From Syngnathus acus (lineage: Eukaryota > Chordata > Actinopteri > Syngnathiformes > Syngnathidae): a DNA stretch of 64,000 bases. Below the pieces are notes generated by a model. The model had not been told where the DNA came from. It worked only from the letters and a program-made list of their open reading frames with translations, and made no database searches. Below are positions 10,259 to 20,462 of the stretch, piece by piece (the first letter of the stretch is position 1; each line of letters opens with the position of its first letter). The stretch is from positions 4,414,000-4,477,999 of the forward strand of contig NC_051098.1 of the NCBI RefSeq assembly GCF_901709675.1. The letters run 5' to 3'. Both the position numbers and the translations under genes were made by a program.

Positions 10259-13200
10259 CTGGAACAAGAAAAACAAATCTCTAAGCAGTGATAAAGCAAG
10301 TGCGCCAATCTCCAAAGCCACATATTGAATGGACTGGATTATCTCCCGCCAAGAATATCTGGATAAAAATAATGGGTTACCCAAAATGTTTGATCAGGGT
10401 CACTAAGGTTCAGCATTTGACATAACCACATTTTGTCTTTGACGGCAAGCATGTTCCTGATAAATTTGGGAGGTTAACTGATTACTTGCCTGAATACTCA
10501 ATATCTATCTACTAATTTTCTATAACTGCTTATCCTGTTCCAAGTCGCAGAGAACCGGAGCCTATCCCATCTTATTTCAGGCAGAAACACCCCTGCCATT
10601 GCAAAATAAAAATTCCAACAAAGGAAGGCCGGAGCCAAGACTCAAACTCTGAGCCAAAGCACAATGAAGCACTTCCGTGCTGCCCATTATTTTCAATATA
10701 AATTTAAACTACTCACCCCAACGTTAGTGAGTAATGGTGTCTGTGTGTAGGTTAGCATGGTGTAACTGGGGCACAGAGTTTGCATGTAGACGTCAGCTGT
10801 CAAAGTAGGGCCAGCTGATCCGGCCAGAGGCTGAGCGGAAGTGACCTGCTGACTGTAGTCGGGTGAGGACCAAGACGTGACTGTCGGTCCATTCCCGCTG
10901 ACAGGTAGTGAAGCTCTCCATTGTGTCATTTCTCCATCACATTCTAGAGACGTTGCTCGGGAGCAGCTGGCTATGTCTTGCTCAAAGATTCCTGAATTGT
11001 ATAGATACATACAGTACAATATGTATGAGACAATCATGCCTGGCAACCTTCACATGTAGGTGTTCGACTGGAAGGCAGATGGCAAATGCATACCTTGTAC
11101 CAATGTCGACTGGTTATGTGTAATCACCTCCTAAAAAAATTATAGATTGCAATAATGAGTGGAAAGCTGAAAAGAGTAAATGTAATGTCATAAAATAACA
11201 ACGGAATCATATTTCTGCTGCTGATCTGTCATAGACAGTATCCACATCCCATATGTAAATATTCAAAATGTACTTGCACTGAGTAAAACCAGATGTCATT
11301 GTATACAAAGCGGGCAGAGAAACTGAACAAATAAGTCATATTGCAGCAACCTAGCACCCATGATAAATATTTTGAAGTCTAGAATCGAATTCATATTGGA
11401 AATCTGCTGTGGGTGGTTCTCATGCTAAGAAGAAGTGCTTACAAAATGATAGATTAGAAGCAGTTTTACAAGAAAGAGACTGATACTGAAGAGTTGTATA
11501 AATAATGGGACAAATAGTTCTCATATTAAAGTAATTTAAAAAAACGTTTGTGGAGGGGAACATTTTCATAATAAACATTTGAATATTGAACAACTGGAAC
11601 TGTCTTAAGTTTTTAATTTTAAATCTTTTGCACCTTTCAGAACGATCATGATAACGTCTAACACAATAGATTGAGCACTTAGAACATTTTTGAAAACCGG
11701 AACATTAATATACAATGAAAAAGAAACCCATAAAAAATATTCATTTTTTTGTATGGGTATTTGTTTATACAAAAGATTTTCATTCATGATTTTAAATTGC
11801 TTAAAATTCCCTATAAATGGCAGATTTCTAGTTTGCAGCAATAAAAAGATAATGTAATATTTTCCATAAGGCTCAAGTTTTATCACTTTTAACCACTAAG
11901 CTGCCAGCTGTATAATTGTGTACACACACAACTGCTAGCTGGCGATCCAGGAATTCAGAGGCAGGTAAATTGTCATCTTACAAATATATATAACGTCATT
12001 CCAACTTTTATTATTTTTCTCTGATTAAAAGCCATATTCCTAGTGCAAAATGATGAAAGCATTTTTGCACAGGTTGAAATAGGTTACACTTCTAAAGGAT
12101 GTTTTTATCGTAATGTTAAGTGTCTTATGGTGTTCCAAATTTGTTTACGCTGAAGATTTTGGAAACGATTGTCTCTTGTCTCTCTTAAGCGTTTGCCAAC
12201 AGTTGTCTTATCAGTGGGTACATTCTGAACTATCTGAGTGTGTGCGTGTTGTCTGTGTGTGGGTGCAATAAAAATCAAGTGGGATGGATCTTTGGCAAAG
12301 CTTCAGGTTATTTTGCATAGGGCGCTGTGCCCTGTCCCGGAGCCATACAGCAAATGGCTCTAACTGTCATGGAAAAACACCTGCATTATATAAGGACAAA
12401 ATCCCCCCTGTGATCAGGAAAACGCTCTGGCTCCCTGCAGGGCTTTTCTTGAAGCTCTCGTGAATAGCATCTATGATTTGGGTCTTATACTTCAGCTGTC
12501 AAAATGTTTTTTTTTTTTCAGGCCTCAAGCATTTTGTTTTAAATCTGTGCGCTGGGCCCCAAGCATCTGAAAAAGAGGGAAAAAAATCCCAATGTTGTCC
12601 ATTATCTATTCTGGACAGTTTGAGAAACTTCAACCCAAGCATGCATTAATAAAATTCAACTGAAGGATCATTATTTAGAACAGGAATCATCAACATTTTT
12701 AAAATGGAGATCTACCACTTTGCTACTGATTAAGTGTTAACATTTTCAAATGATTGTTTCTGCAGCAGCCCTAGAAAAATCACATCACTGGCGACCTATT
12801 TCCATAACAGGCCTATTGCTACTCACGGGTTACACCATATTGGTGACCCCCTTAGAAGAATGTTTAATCTGAGAAAATGGTTTCCAGAAATTCAAGTCAA
12901 GTCAAGTCAAGTTTATTTATATAGCCCTAAATCACAAGCAGTCTCAAAGGGCTTCACATATACAAAACAAATTGACAATTATTCTCAAAACATCCCCTGA
13001 TCTTAAGATCCCAAATACACATTAAAGGAGCCATATATATGCTATTTGTAAGCTTTTCACACTTACACAATATTTGTAGGCATCTATTGGCAACTATAGC
13101 ATATAATATTTTCAAATTTTTGGTGACTGTTTTTCCAGAAGATGCCTGGTTCATTGAAACGCCCACTCCACTGTAAACACAAGTAGGACATCTCAAACTT

Positions 13201-15046
13201 ACAATGAATAAAACTCATTCAATGCACCAAGCAGCAATGCTGCGAGCACATTTCGAGCGATTTGTGGAAATATTTTACGTATAATTTATTTGATACACCA
13301 AAATCAGATCAGAACATGTTAACTCATATTGCAAAGACAGCTGCTAGAGAAAAGGCTTGTGTTATTCTGCAGGTCCATCACCGTATGGAGATGGTTCCTC
13401 ACTTCGTGACATCACAAAGTGACAACCCGGCCCTTTTTGTTGGATTTGGCAGAACTGTTGCTTACCAGGGGTGCAAAATCTACACCTAGAATTTAGAAAC
13501 CCTGCCACAGTTTGGTGTCAGTCACAGTGTTTCGAATAAACCAGCAAATACACAAGCTAACTCTTGAGCGCTAGTTTACCTGCAGCTCAGTTGAATAGAA
13601 GCAGCTGGGGCGAAAGTTGTGTCAGGGTTTTGACCTGAATATGACACCTCTGCTTGCTTTGAGGGGAGGAAGGAGCAGGAGATGGGTGAAGTTTCGGTGA
13701 GGAATTAGCATTAAAAAAAATATCAAAAAGTTGGTTTAACATGATGTGGCTCCTTTTAAAAGATCTTGCTGTCACTAGCATAAAGCGTTATACTTCAGCT
13801 GCAAAAATTTGAAAGACACTTTTTGTCATTGGGTTGCTTCCTTTCAAGAGTCTATTTTCATATAAAAGCTGAATAAAAATTCAGCATTTTCAAAGAGAAT
13901 AACACACACTTGACGATGTTGAAGTATTCCTATGACAGTATTATTATTTGTGTGTTTTTTGTAACCACTTGTTAAAGTAAAGACAAAGTTTATAGGACAG
14001 AAGTGAGAAAAGGCATTTATGCTTTAAAGCAAATGAACATGAGAGGCACGACTACTCCTCTGGAGTTGGATGTAAAAATTCATTCATTCATTCCAGGCTT
14101 CTCCTCACGAGGGTTGCGGGCGTGCTGGAGCCTATCCCAGGTGACTTTGGGCAGCAGGCGGAGTACAGCCTGAACTGGTTGCCACCCAATCGTAGGGAGA
14201 ATGTAGAGAGGAACCGATAAGCAAGCTTCCTTCATCCCATTTCACATTTCGGCAAGTTCTGTGTTTGTTCAGTACATACAGAAAGCTATGATGATGAAAC
14301 TATGACTCTGTACATGCCAAAAAAACAAATCAATCAATATTTAAGAAAAGCTCATTGTTGTTAGGTTGTTATTGTTTTTTCGCAAATCTCTCTTTTTTTT
14401 GGATGATTAAAATTACTTTTATATTTTTTAAAGACTAGGAAATCACCCTGGTTACTGGTTTACTGGTAGCTACAATCTGAGTCAAATCGAGAATTTGATG
14501 AGTTACTTATGAGGAATTTGTTGAAGCTAAACACAGTTTTTTCTATTTTCCTGATAGCTGTCTTACAACTCATTGCAGTTGTAAGCCAGCTAAGATAATA
14601 AGACCCAAGAGGAGATTTATGGACGTGACAAAGGAAGACGTGCAAATAGCTGCAGTTAAAGCTAAAGATGGCGAGAACTGGGAAGGCATGGAAGAGGATG
14701 ATTTATTGTTCCGACCCGTGAGTAAGGTGAAGCCAAAAGGGAGAAGACTGCACTTGTCTAAAATTTTGGTGACCTTATTTTGCCCTCTTTAGAGCTCAGA
14801 ATAATACTGTGCACTTTCACAGAAATGTCAAACACCCTCACACAAATACAACTAGCTAATTATTAATCAATAGCTTTCAAACTGTTTCACTCAAACTGAC
14901 TTGGGTCATGTTAGGTGCAATATGATGTGAAGTTGTCTTGGTGCTTGGCCACTCTGCACTTCTTTTTCTTCGCAGCAGCTCTTTAACTGGATCTTTGACT
15001 CGAACACCCTGGTATGGCCTGGACCTGCTCAGAGCAGCAGGATGGG
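9851..15046 (-). CDS. pou2af1: POU2AF1 (OCA-B/BOB.1/OBF-1) B-cell octamer coactivator, coding exons 2-4
   Basis: Confident coding segments are 15046-14960, 10991-10717 and 10258-9851. Exon 2 holds RSRPYQGVRVKDPVKELLRRKR, almost the mammalian OCA-B peptide. Exon 3 holds TADVYMQTLCPSYTMLTYTQ and TPLLTNVG, matching human SADMYVQPVCPSYTV and QPLITNV. Exon 4 holds AYIPWAQPLTTIST and LLDKILEDQGKDEY, matching YFPWPQPLSTLPT and IDKLLLEEEDSDAY. With the candidate first exon at 20133-20145 the protein is 260 residues; human OCA-B is 256. Known role: a nuclear coactivator of POU2F1/POU2F2 on octamer sites of immunoglobulin and germinal-centre genes. The exon 2 donor (AGAA|GTGCAG) is weak and chosen by phase, so the 3' edge of exon 2 is the least certain boundary. 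Confidence 0.92.
10500..10685 (-). repeat. Decayed TGGA-family SINE fragment in POU2AF1 intron 3
   Basis: Degenerate matches in order to the SINE 3' half (TTTTCTATAACTGCTTATCC, GGAGCCTATCCCA) and to its 5' end (CACTTCCGTGCTGCC). Confidence 0.5.
10717..10991 (-). CDS. pou2af1: POU2AF1 coding exon 3
   Basis: The acceptor is CTATACAATTCAG, phase 1, and the donor GTTGGG|GTGAGT, phase 0; length 275 nt. It encodes residues 35-125, including DVYMQTLCPSYTMLTYTQ, the conserved tyrosine-rich box of OCA-B, preceded by a Ser/Thr/Pro-rich linker. Confidence 0.9.
10992..14585. other. POU2AF1 intron 2
   Basis: AT-rich, with no further conserved exon recognised. Holds a TCAAG-tailed repeat at about 12892-13035 (TCAAGTCAAGTTTATTTATATAGCC), common in fish as a LINE/SINE 3' end, and a decayed TGGA-family SINE piece at 14078-14205 (minus). 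It could hide regulatory elements; none identified. Confidence 0.55.
14586..14720 (+). pseudogene. RTE-like non-LTR retrotransposon, reverse transcriptase C-terminal remnant
   Basis: The plus frame reads RPKRRFMDVTKEDVQIAAVK and then AKDGENWEGM. This follows the RPKxRWxDxVKED...V...DAxDRxxW block found at the end of RTE-clade polyproteins. Only about 45 codons survive, inside POU2AF1 intron 2 and antisense to the gene. Confidence 0.5.
14960..15046 (-). CDS. pou2af1: POU2AF1 coding exon 2 (OCA peptide)
   Basis: The acceptor is TGTCATTTCTAG, phase 1; a second AG lies 22 nt inside at TCTGAGCAG. It encodes HPAALSRSRPYQGVRVKDP and VKELLRRKR. Residues from RPYQG to RRKR are the POU/octamer contact segment of OCA-B. 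The frame remains open to a stop near 14877. The donor GTGCAG after AGAA is the only early phase-1 option; CAA|GTCAGT at about 14901 is a better donor but has the wrong phase for exon 3. Confidence 0.85.
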
Positions 15047-15355
15047 CTAGAAATGACAGAAAAAGAGCCATGAATACAACTTAATTTCCATTGTGTGGAG
15101 AAACAAGCTCTTGGCACATTTATAATACACTTGCTGGACTATGAGACCTGATGGAAGGAGCAGTTTATCAGCAATTGCAAACAGTGTGATCTATTAGACA
15201 ACAATTGCAAATTAAACACAAAGTATTGTGACATAAACTCCTCTGTTCCTGCAAATCAAATTGAGCATTGACATCTTGGATAAGTCCAGATTTGTTTTTT
15301 TTGAGTGCCACGATAGAGACCGTGATACAGTCTTTTATCACCAATGATTGTCAAC

Positions 15356-15731
15356 CGGGGCGGCTCGGTGGCGCACTGGGTAGCACACTGGGTAGCACGT
15401 CTGCCTCACAGTTAGGAGGGTGCGGGTTCGATTCCACCTCCGGCCCTCCCTGTCTGGAGTTTGCATGTTCTCCCCGGGCCCGCGTGGGTTTTCTCCGGGC
15501 ACTCCGGTTTCCTCCCACATCCCAAAAACATGCTTGGTGGGCCGATTGAAGACTCCAAATTGTCCCTAGGTATGAGTGCGAGTACAAATGGTTGTTTGTC
15601 TCTGTGTGCCCTGCGATTGGCTGGCAACCGGTTCAGGGTGTCCCCCGCCTACTGCCCGATGACGGCTGGGATAGGCTCCAGCACTCCCGCGACCCCCGTG
15701 GGGACTAAGCGGTTCAGAAAATGGATGGATG
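15356..15731 (+). repeat. Full-length TGGA-tailed SINE with 10-bp TSD
   Basis: Runs from GGGCGGCTCGGTGGCGCACTGG through the B box to AATGGATGGATG. GATTGTCAAC is duplicated at 15346-15355 and 15732-15741. The phrase GGGTAGCACACTGGGTAGCACG duplicates part of the A-box region. Confidence 0.9.
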
Positions 15732-15827
15732 GATTGTCAACTGATGGTCCGCGGCCCTCTAGTGGTCTGTGGCAGTATTGCATGTTGTCCGTGAAATTGG
15801 AAATGGAAAATAATTGTAAAACAATGT

Positions 15828-16193
15828 CCATCCATCCATCCATTTTCTGAACCGCTTAGTCCCCACGGGGGTCGCGGGAGTGCTGGAGCCTATCCCAGCC
15901 GTCATCGGGCAGTAGGCGGGGGACACCCTGAACCGGTTGCCAGCCAATCGCAGGGCACACAGAGACAAACAACCATTTGCACTCGCACTCACACCTAGGG
16001 ACAATTTGGAGTCTTCAATCGGCCTACCAAGCATGTTTTTGGGATGTGGGAGGAAACCGGAGTGCCCGGAGAAAACCCACGCGGGCCCGGGGAGAACATG
16101 CAAACTCCACACAGCGAGGGCCGGAGGTGGAATCGAACCCGCACCCTCCTATCTGTGAGGCGGACGTGCTACCCAGTGCGCCACCGAGCCGCC
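15828..16193 (-). repeat. Full-length TGGA-tailed SINE in opposite orientation, 14-bp TSD
   Basis: TTGTAAAACAATGT flanks it exactly at 15814-15827 and 16194-16207. The body is nearly identical in reverse complement to the SINE 96 bp away at 15356-15731. Confidence 0.92.
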
Positions 16194-16619
16194 TTGTAAA
16201 ACAATGTATTTATTTATTTATTTATTTAAACTTGATTTGTTTTCCAGCTAATTTTGTGAATCATTTACCCATTTATGTCAAATGTAGCTGAGATTCCCAA
16301 TAAAGACATACAGATGCAAATAAATAGCCTGTATATGTCTATCTTCCTTTGGTGCAAAATAAAATAATATTCCGCCAAAGCAGTGGTCCCCGAGTTGCTT
16401 CTTGGCTATAATGATGGTCCTCTGGACAAAACCAGATGAAAACCCTTGCTTTAGAAGTAGACACAAAACAGGAAGTGGAGTGACACACTCAAAGCAAAAC
16501 ACTGATACATATGTCCCTTGCTGACAAAGTACATTTTGATTGTGGTTCAAATCTTTATACATATGTTAGACAAGTTATAATGTCTAAAAAGTGAGATGCA
16601 TGAAGTCCATCTGTGATCC

Positions 16620-16900
16620 AAATCCTGACCCCAGGGTCAGGGGTGAGCCGAAGACAATATCAGTTGACATGCCAGAGGCAGTAAATTGCAACAGACAAGT
16701 CAATCTCAGGGCACAAAGACAGACAGCCCTTTGTATTGGACAGTGTCAAGTCTTGAATTAACCTGACATGCATGATTTTGGAATGTGGGAGAAAATTGGA
16801 GTTTCCTACATATGCACGTTGAGAACAGGAAGACTTCACAGAGAAAGGTCAGAACTAAGCTACCCAAAAACTTTGACTGCGAGGCAGACCTTTAGAGGCC
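16620..16900 (-). repeat. Decayed TGGA-family SINE
   Basis: Degenerate matches (TCTCAGGGCACAAAGACAGAC, ATGATTTTGGAATGTGGGAG) in minus order. Much older than the neighbouring pair. Confidence 0.5.
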
Positions 16901-17619
16901 ATGCATTTATTTTCTCCCCTAATGCTTATTTTCTACACCGGGAAAATCTCTCAGCTGATTTATGAAAGGTGAAATGCGGTGAACACTCGCGGCTAATCAT
17001 GTCATTTTCACGGAATAAGGAATGGGCCGCTTTCAAATAAAGATAAAGAATTCCGCAGCGACAGGAGCACTCCCTCACCATTGTCTAGTGTGCAGTACTA
17101 AATATGGCCTGTAGAGGGGAACAACTTTCAGTTTGTGGTTCGCAATTTCAAACTTAACTCGTAAAAGTTTGATGACCTTGATTTTGACTCTGACAGACTG
17201 TGAAGGTGGTGGCCAACAGTAAAAACAGAAAAAAGTCAACTTCCACATTCCCATGACTCCACAATTTTCTGCTTAATTTCAATCACAAAAGAGCAAACAC
17301 ATTGTTGCATAAATATTGCTTTACCTTTATGAGGAATTGCAGTCACTGCACCAGTACTTGACTTAACCTGATGACTGAAAGGTCATGCACACAGTGTCAC
17401 AAGCTCAGTAGAAAACAGACTAACTGCTTGATATATGCAGACATTAGTTAAGACCAAGAGCTCCTCTTTCATGATTGGTGTAAATCCTGCATGGAGATGG
17501 GTTAGGCCTCATGTTGGTACTTATGCAGGATCTGCAAGTGGCAGGGCTACGCCGTTGTGGGAGTGGTCATAGCTGGCTTCAACCATGGCCAATCAAAGCC
17601 TCTCATTTCATATACTTTA

Positions 17620-18054
17620 AAAGTGATCTGTTAGTCATGCACAAGATCGTAAAATTGTGTACGTTTGTGGATGACACCACCCTCTTTGGGCTTATGTGAG
17701 ACTGTGAGTTTGCCAACAATATGGAGGTGGACCAGCTGGTGTCCTTCAACAACCACAACCTGAGGGTTGTTATCCCAAACTAGGAAGGCCACAGCCCCAT
17801 CATGCCTCTATTCCCTCACAGGCTTTTTCATCTCCACAATGGACTTCTTCCACTTTCTGGACACCACAATCACCAAGGACTGACCCAAGTGGGAGCTGAC
17901 CATCAGATTCCGCATCGAGAAGGCCCAGCAGAGGATGTTCTCAGCTGAGCAAGCTGACAACCAAGACATCAGTGGAGTTCTACACCGCCCTCACTGAGTC
18001 CATCCTTACCTTGTCCATCACCTTATGGCACGGGCCACCAAGTCCAGTTCTCAA
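17620..18054 (+). pseudogene. LINE (L2/Rex-like) reverse transcriptase remnant
   Basis: The plus frame shows TFVDDTTLFGL, the F/YxDD active-site box, then VDQLVSFNNHNL, and later in another frame EFYTALTESILTLSIT. This is the standard order in fish L2/Rex-type LINE proteins. Several stops and frameshifts. Probable 3' UTR of the same element resumes at about 19113-19545, beyond later insertions. Confidence 0.7.
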
Positions 18055-18190
18055 AGGCTGTTATCCACAATATCAAGCAAACCTGATCCAAATGATCAGC
18101 TCATCAGCAAATTCTGTACATAAATGATAACAATCCTGATCATTTCAATCAGGTGTGTTGAGGGTGGGACACATCTAAATCACTTTAAAC
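18055..18190. mobile_element. MITE fragment between LINE and Tc1 pieces
   Basis: CTGATCCAAATGATCAGCTC and ATCCTGATCATTTCAATCAGG form an internal inverted arrangement, typical of a short fish DNA-transposon repeat. Class not assigned. Confidence 0.4.
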
Positions 18191-18748
18191 ACAGTATCTC
18201 ACAAAAGTGAGTACACCCCTCTCATTTCTGCAATGTTTTAATATTATCTTGTCATGGGACAACACTGAAGAAATGACACTTTGAGACAATGTTAAGTAGT
18301 CACTGTAGAGCTTGGATAGCAAAGTAAATGTATTGTTACTTCAAAGTAACTCAAAATACAACAATGAATGTGTAAAAAGCTGGCAACAAAAGTGAGTACA
18401 CCCCAACTGAAAGTGTCAAAATTGGACCCAAATGTCAATATTTTGTGTGGCCACTATTATTTTCCAGCACCGCCATAACCCTTTTAGGCATGGAGTTCAC
18501 CAGAGCTTCACAGGTCGCCGCTGGAATCCTCTTCCATGATGACATTACGGAGCTGGTGGATGTTTGAGACTTTGCGCTCCTCCACCTTCCGTTTGAGGAT
18601 GCCCCACAGATTTTCAATAGTGTTTAGGTCCGGGGACATGCTTGGCCAGTCCATCACTTTCACCCTCAGCTTCTTTGGGAAGGCAGTGGTCATCTTGGAA
18701 GTGTGTTTGGGGTCGTTATCGTGTTGGAATACTGCAGTTTACGGAGGG
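18191..18748 (-). pseudogene. Tc1-like transposon, 3' part with transposase C-terminus
   Basis: The terminal sequence CACAGTATCTCACAAAAGTGAG at 18191 is a Tc1-type end. The minus frame reads MDWPSMSPDLNTIENLWGIL, then KRKVEERKVSNIHQL and a tail SMPKRVMAV, the C-terminal half of the DDE domain with the catalytic Glu. The rest of the transposase is missing, and one frame change is needed near 18510, so it is dead. Confidence 0.85.
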
Positions 18749-19112
18749 AGGGGATCCCTTTAATTCAGACCAACGATTTTTTGAGTGTACTAATGTATTC
18801 TTTTTAATAATGTTTTTATATTGAAGCCTAGAAAAAAAACCTCACCATTAATGAGACTTCTGGGGCTGCATCGTTTCGCTGATGGCTTTGTAGTCCGGTT
18901 GATATGCGGTCAGGTTGAGCTTCATGCAGGCCTTGAGGCTCTCATCAGTCATAATTGCCCGATCGTGAACGGTTCTTACTGACAGAGGCATGTCTTTTAT
19001 CCGTTTGAGTATCTTTTCTTTATCCGTGAAGTCGTCAAAAAGTTCATTAGCCAGACGCAGTCACCAAAAGAGCCATATCTGGCTCGCGAGCCATAGGTTC
19101 CCGACCCCTGGT
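18749..19112 (-). pseudogene. hAT transposase fragment and terminal repeat
   Basis: The minus strand starts at a CAGGGGTCGGGAACCTATGGC end (19112). It then reads ELFDDFTDKEKILKRIKDMP, LSVRTVHDRAIM and DESLKACMKLNL, ending with KAISETMQPQKSH and a stop. This matches hAT transposases of the GTF2IRD2/ZBED-like group. The element's other end is lost at the junction with the Tc1 piece. Confidence 0.75.
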
Positions 19113-19545
19113 CTGTAGGATCCCATCCATTCAAAACCAAATCGGTCTCTAGGACCTGGGGACTTCATGTCAGATTACAGCTGACCCTACTCACCCTGGA
19201 CTAAACTTGTTGGACCTTTTCCCCATAGGCATGAGGCTGCAGTTCATCCAGACCACAACCTCCCATCACATAAACACTTACCTCCCCTTGGCTACCAGAC
19301 TCCTACTCATGAACACTAAATAAAACAGCACTTAAAATTTCACACCTACCGTCTGTCTATTGGACTATTGTTATCTACTATCTATTGTTAACTAAGATAC
19401 TATACCACAACATGTTCTTATTCCTCTGTTTACTTAAACTTTACTGTTATTAACATTTATAATTCATGTTGCACTGTCAGATGCCCCAACGTTTCGAGAT
19501 ATGATTGCAATGTTCAATAACAAAATAAATAAATTTTAATTTTCA
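19113..19545 (+). repeat. LINE 3' region
   Basis: It resembles the 3' UTR of L2/Rex-like fish LINEs (CATGAGGCTGCAGTTCATCC, ACTATTGTTATCTACTATC, GTTTCGAGATATGATTGC) and ends AATAAATAAA. Likely the same insertion as 17620-18054, split by later insertions. Confidence 0.5.
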
Positions 19546-20132
19546 AATTTATGGAATCCTAATTGGGTTATTATTGACCAACCAAGATGTATTTGGGTTT
19601 AAAATATAAAACTGGATGATGCATTAGAATAATACTACAAGGTACTATTTCTGTCGAGAATGATCCAATATGTGTTGTATTAATTTCGAAGGTTATTTTC
19701 ACCAGTAAGAGGGTCATATTTTTGGATTGAGGTTTTATGGTCACATTTTGTTATGTCAACATCAATTGTTAGATTTATTGCTCTTCTAATTACACATTTT
19801 ATTGAAAAAAGACAAAGAAACAGCTGTCTTTACAAATAAATAAATTAATTAATTAATTAAATTGTCTCCTGTTAATTTCACCAGAGTGACAGTTGAGAAA
19901 AGGAACTGTCTCCTTGTCACGTCATCTACCTTTAACCTCTAGGGTTTTTTTGCAGCACAGTGTCAAGGGTAATAGGGCAAGTGTCTGTTGTGCCATTGGC
20001 TCTGAACATCCACATAATCTCTATTGTAAAGGTGAGGTGGCACATGGCTGTGTTTTCCCTTTGTTCTTATCTGTAGCTGATAGGTGTCTGATAACATTGT
20101 ACGTGTCACTAAAAGTTCAGGTGCAAACTTAC

Positions 20133-20145
20133 AGCCCTCCAGCAT
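20133..20145 (-). CDS. pou2af1: Candidate POU2AF1 coding exon 1
   Basis: The minus strand reads ATG CTG GAG GGC T and then a strong GTAAGT donor. It ends in phase 1, as exon 2 (starting CC CAT) requires, giving MLEG then Ser. A is at -3. Human OCA-B also begins ML and has a short phase-1 first exon. The implied intron is 5.1 kb. A weaker rival lies at about 17391 (ATGACC..., donor GTTAAG). Supported only by phase, splice site and total length. Confidence 0.35.
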
Positions 20146-20462
20146 GATGAGAGCTTCAGAATTGTTGTTAGGAAAGTATTCATATGCATAGGTTCAATGG
20201 AATCATTAAATGACTTCACATTATTTAAATAAATGAATGTTTTTTCAGGATGACTCACATTGTCAGGGTTCACTTGGGGCACTGTGGGTTCAATTATTAC
20301 TCAGTGACAGTGTGAATGGTTGTCTGTGTTTATATGAACTCTGTGGATGACTGCTAGGTTAAAGTCTGGCTTATACCTGACAGCAGCTGGGACAGTTAAT
20401 TCCCTGTAACCATAAACAGAATAAAATGTATACAAAGCAGATGAGAAAAAAAATTCTTTGTA

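Larger units (their letters stand above)
15338..16449. mobile_element. Non-autonomous hAT element, interrupted by two SINEs
   Basis: The left part (TGATTGTCAAC, then GGTCCGCGGCCCTCTAGTGG) and right part (GCCAAAGCAGTGGTCCCCGAG...AAAACCCTTG) match, piece by piece, the element at 62744-63436. Two SINEs (15356-15731 and 15828-16193) interrupt it. The outer target-site duplication is not clear. Confidence 0.7.
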
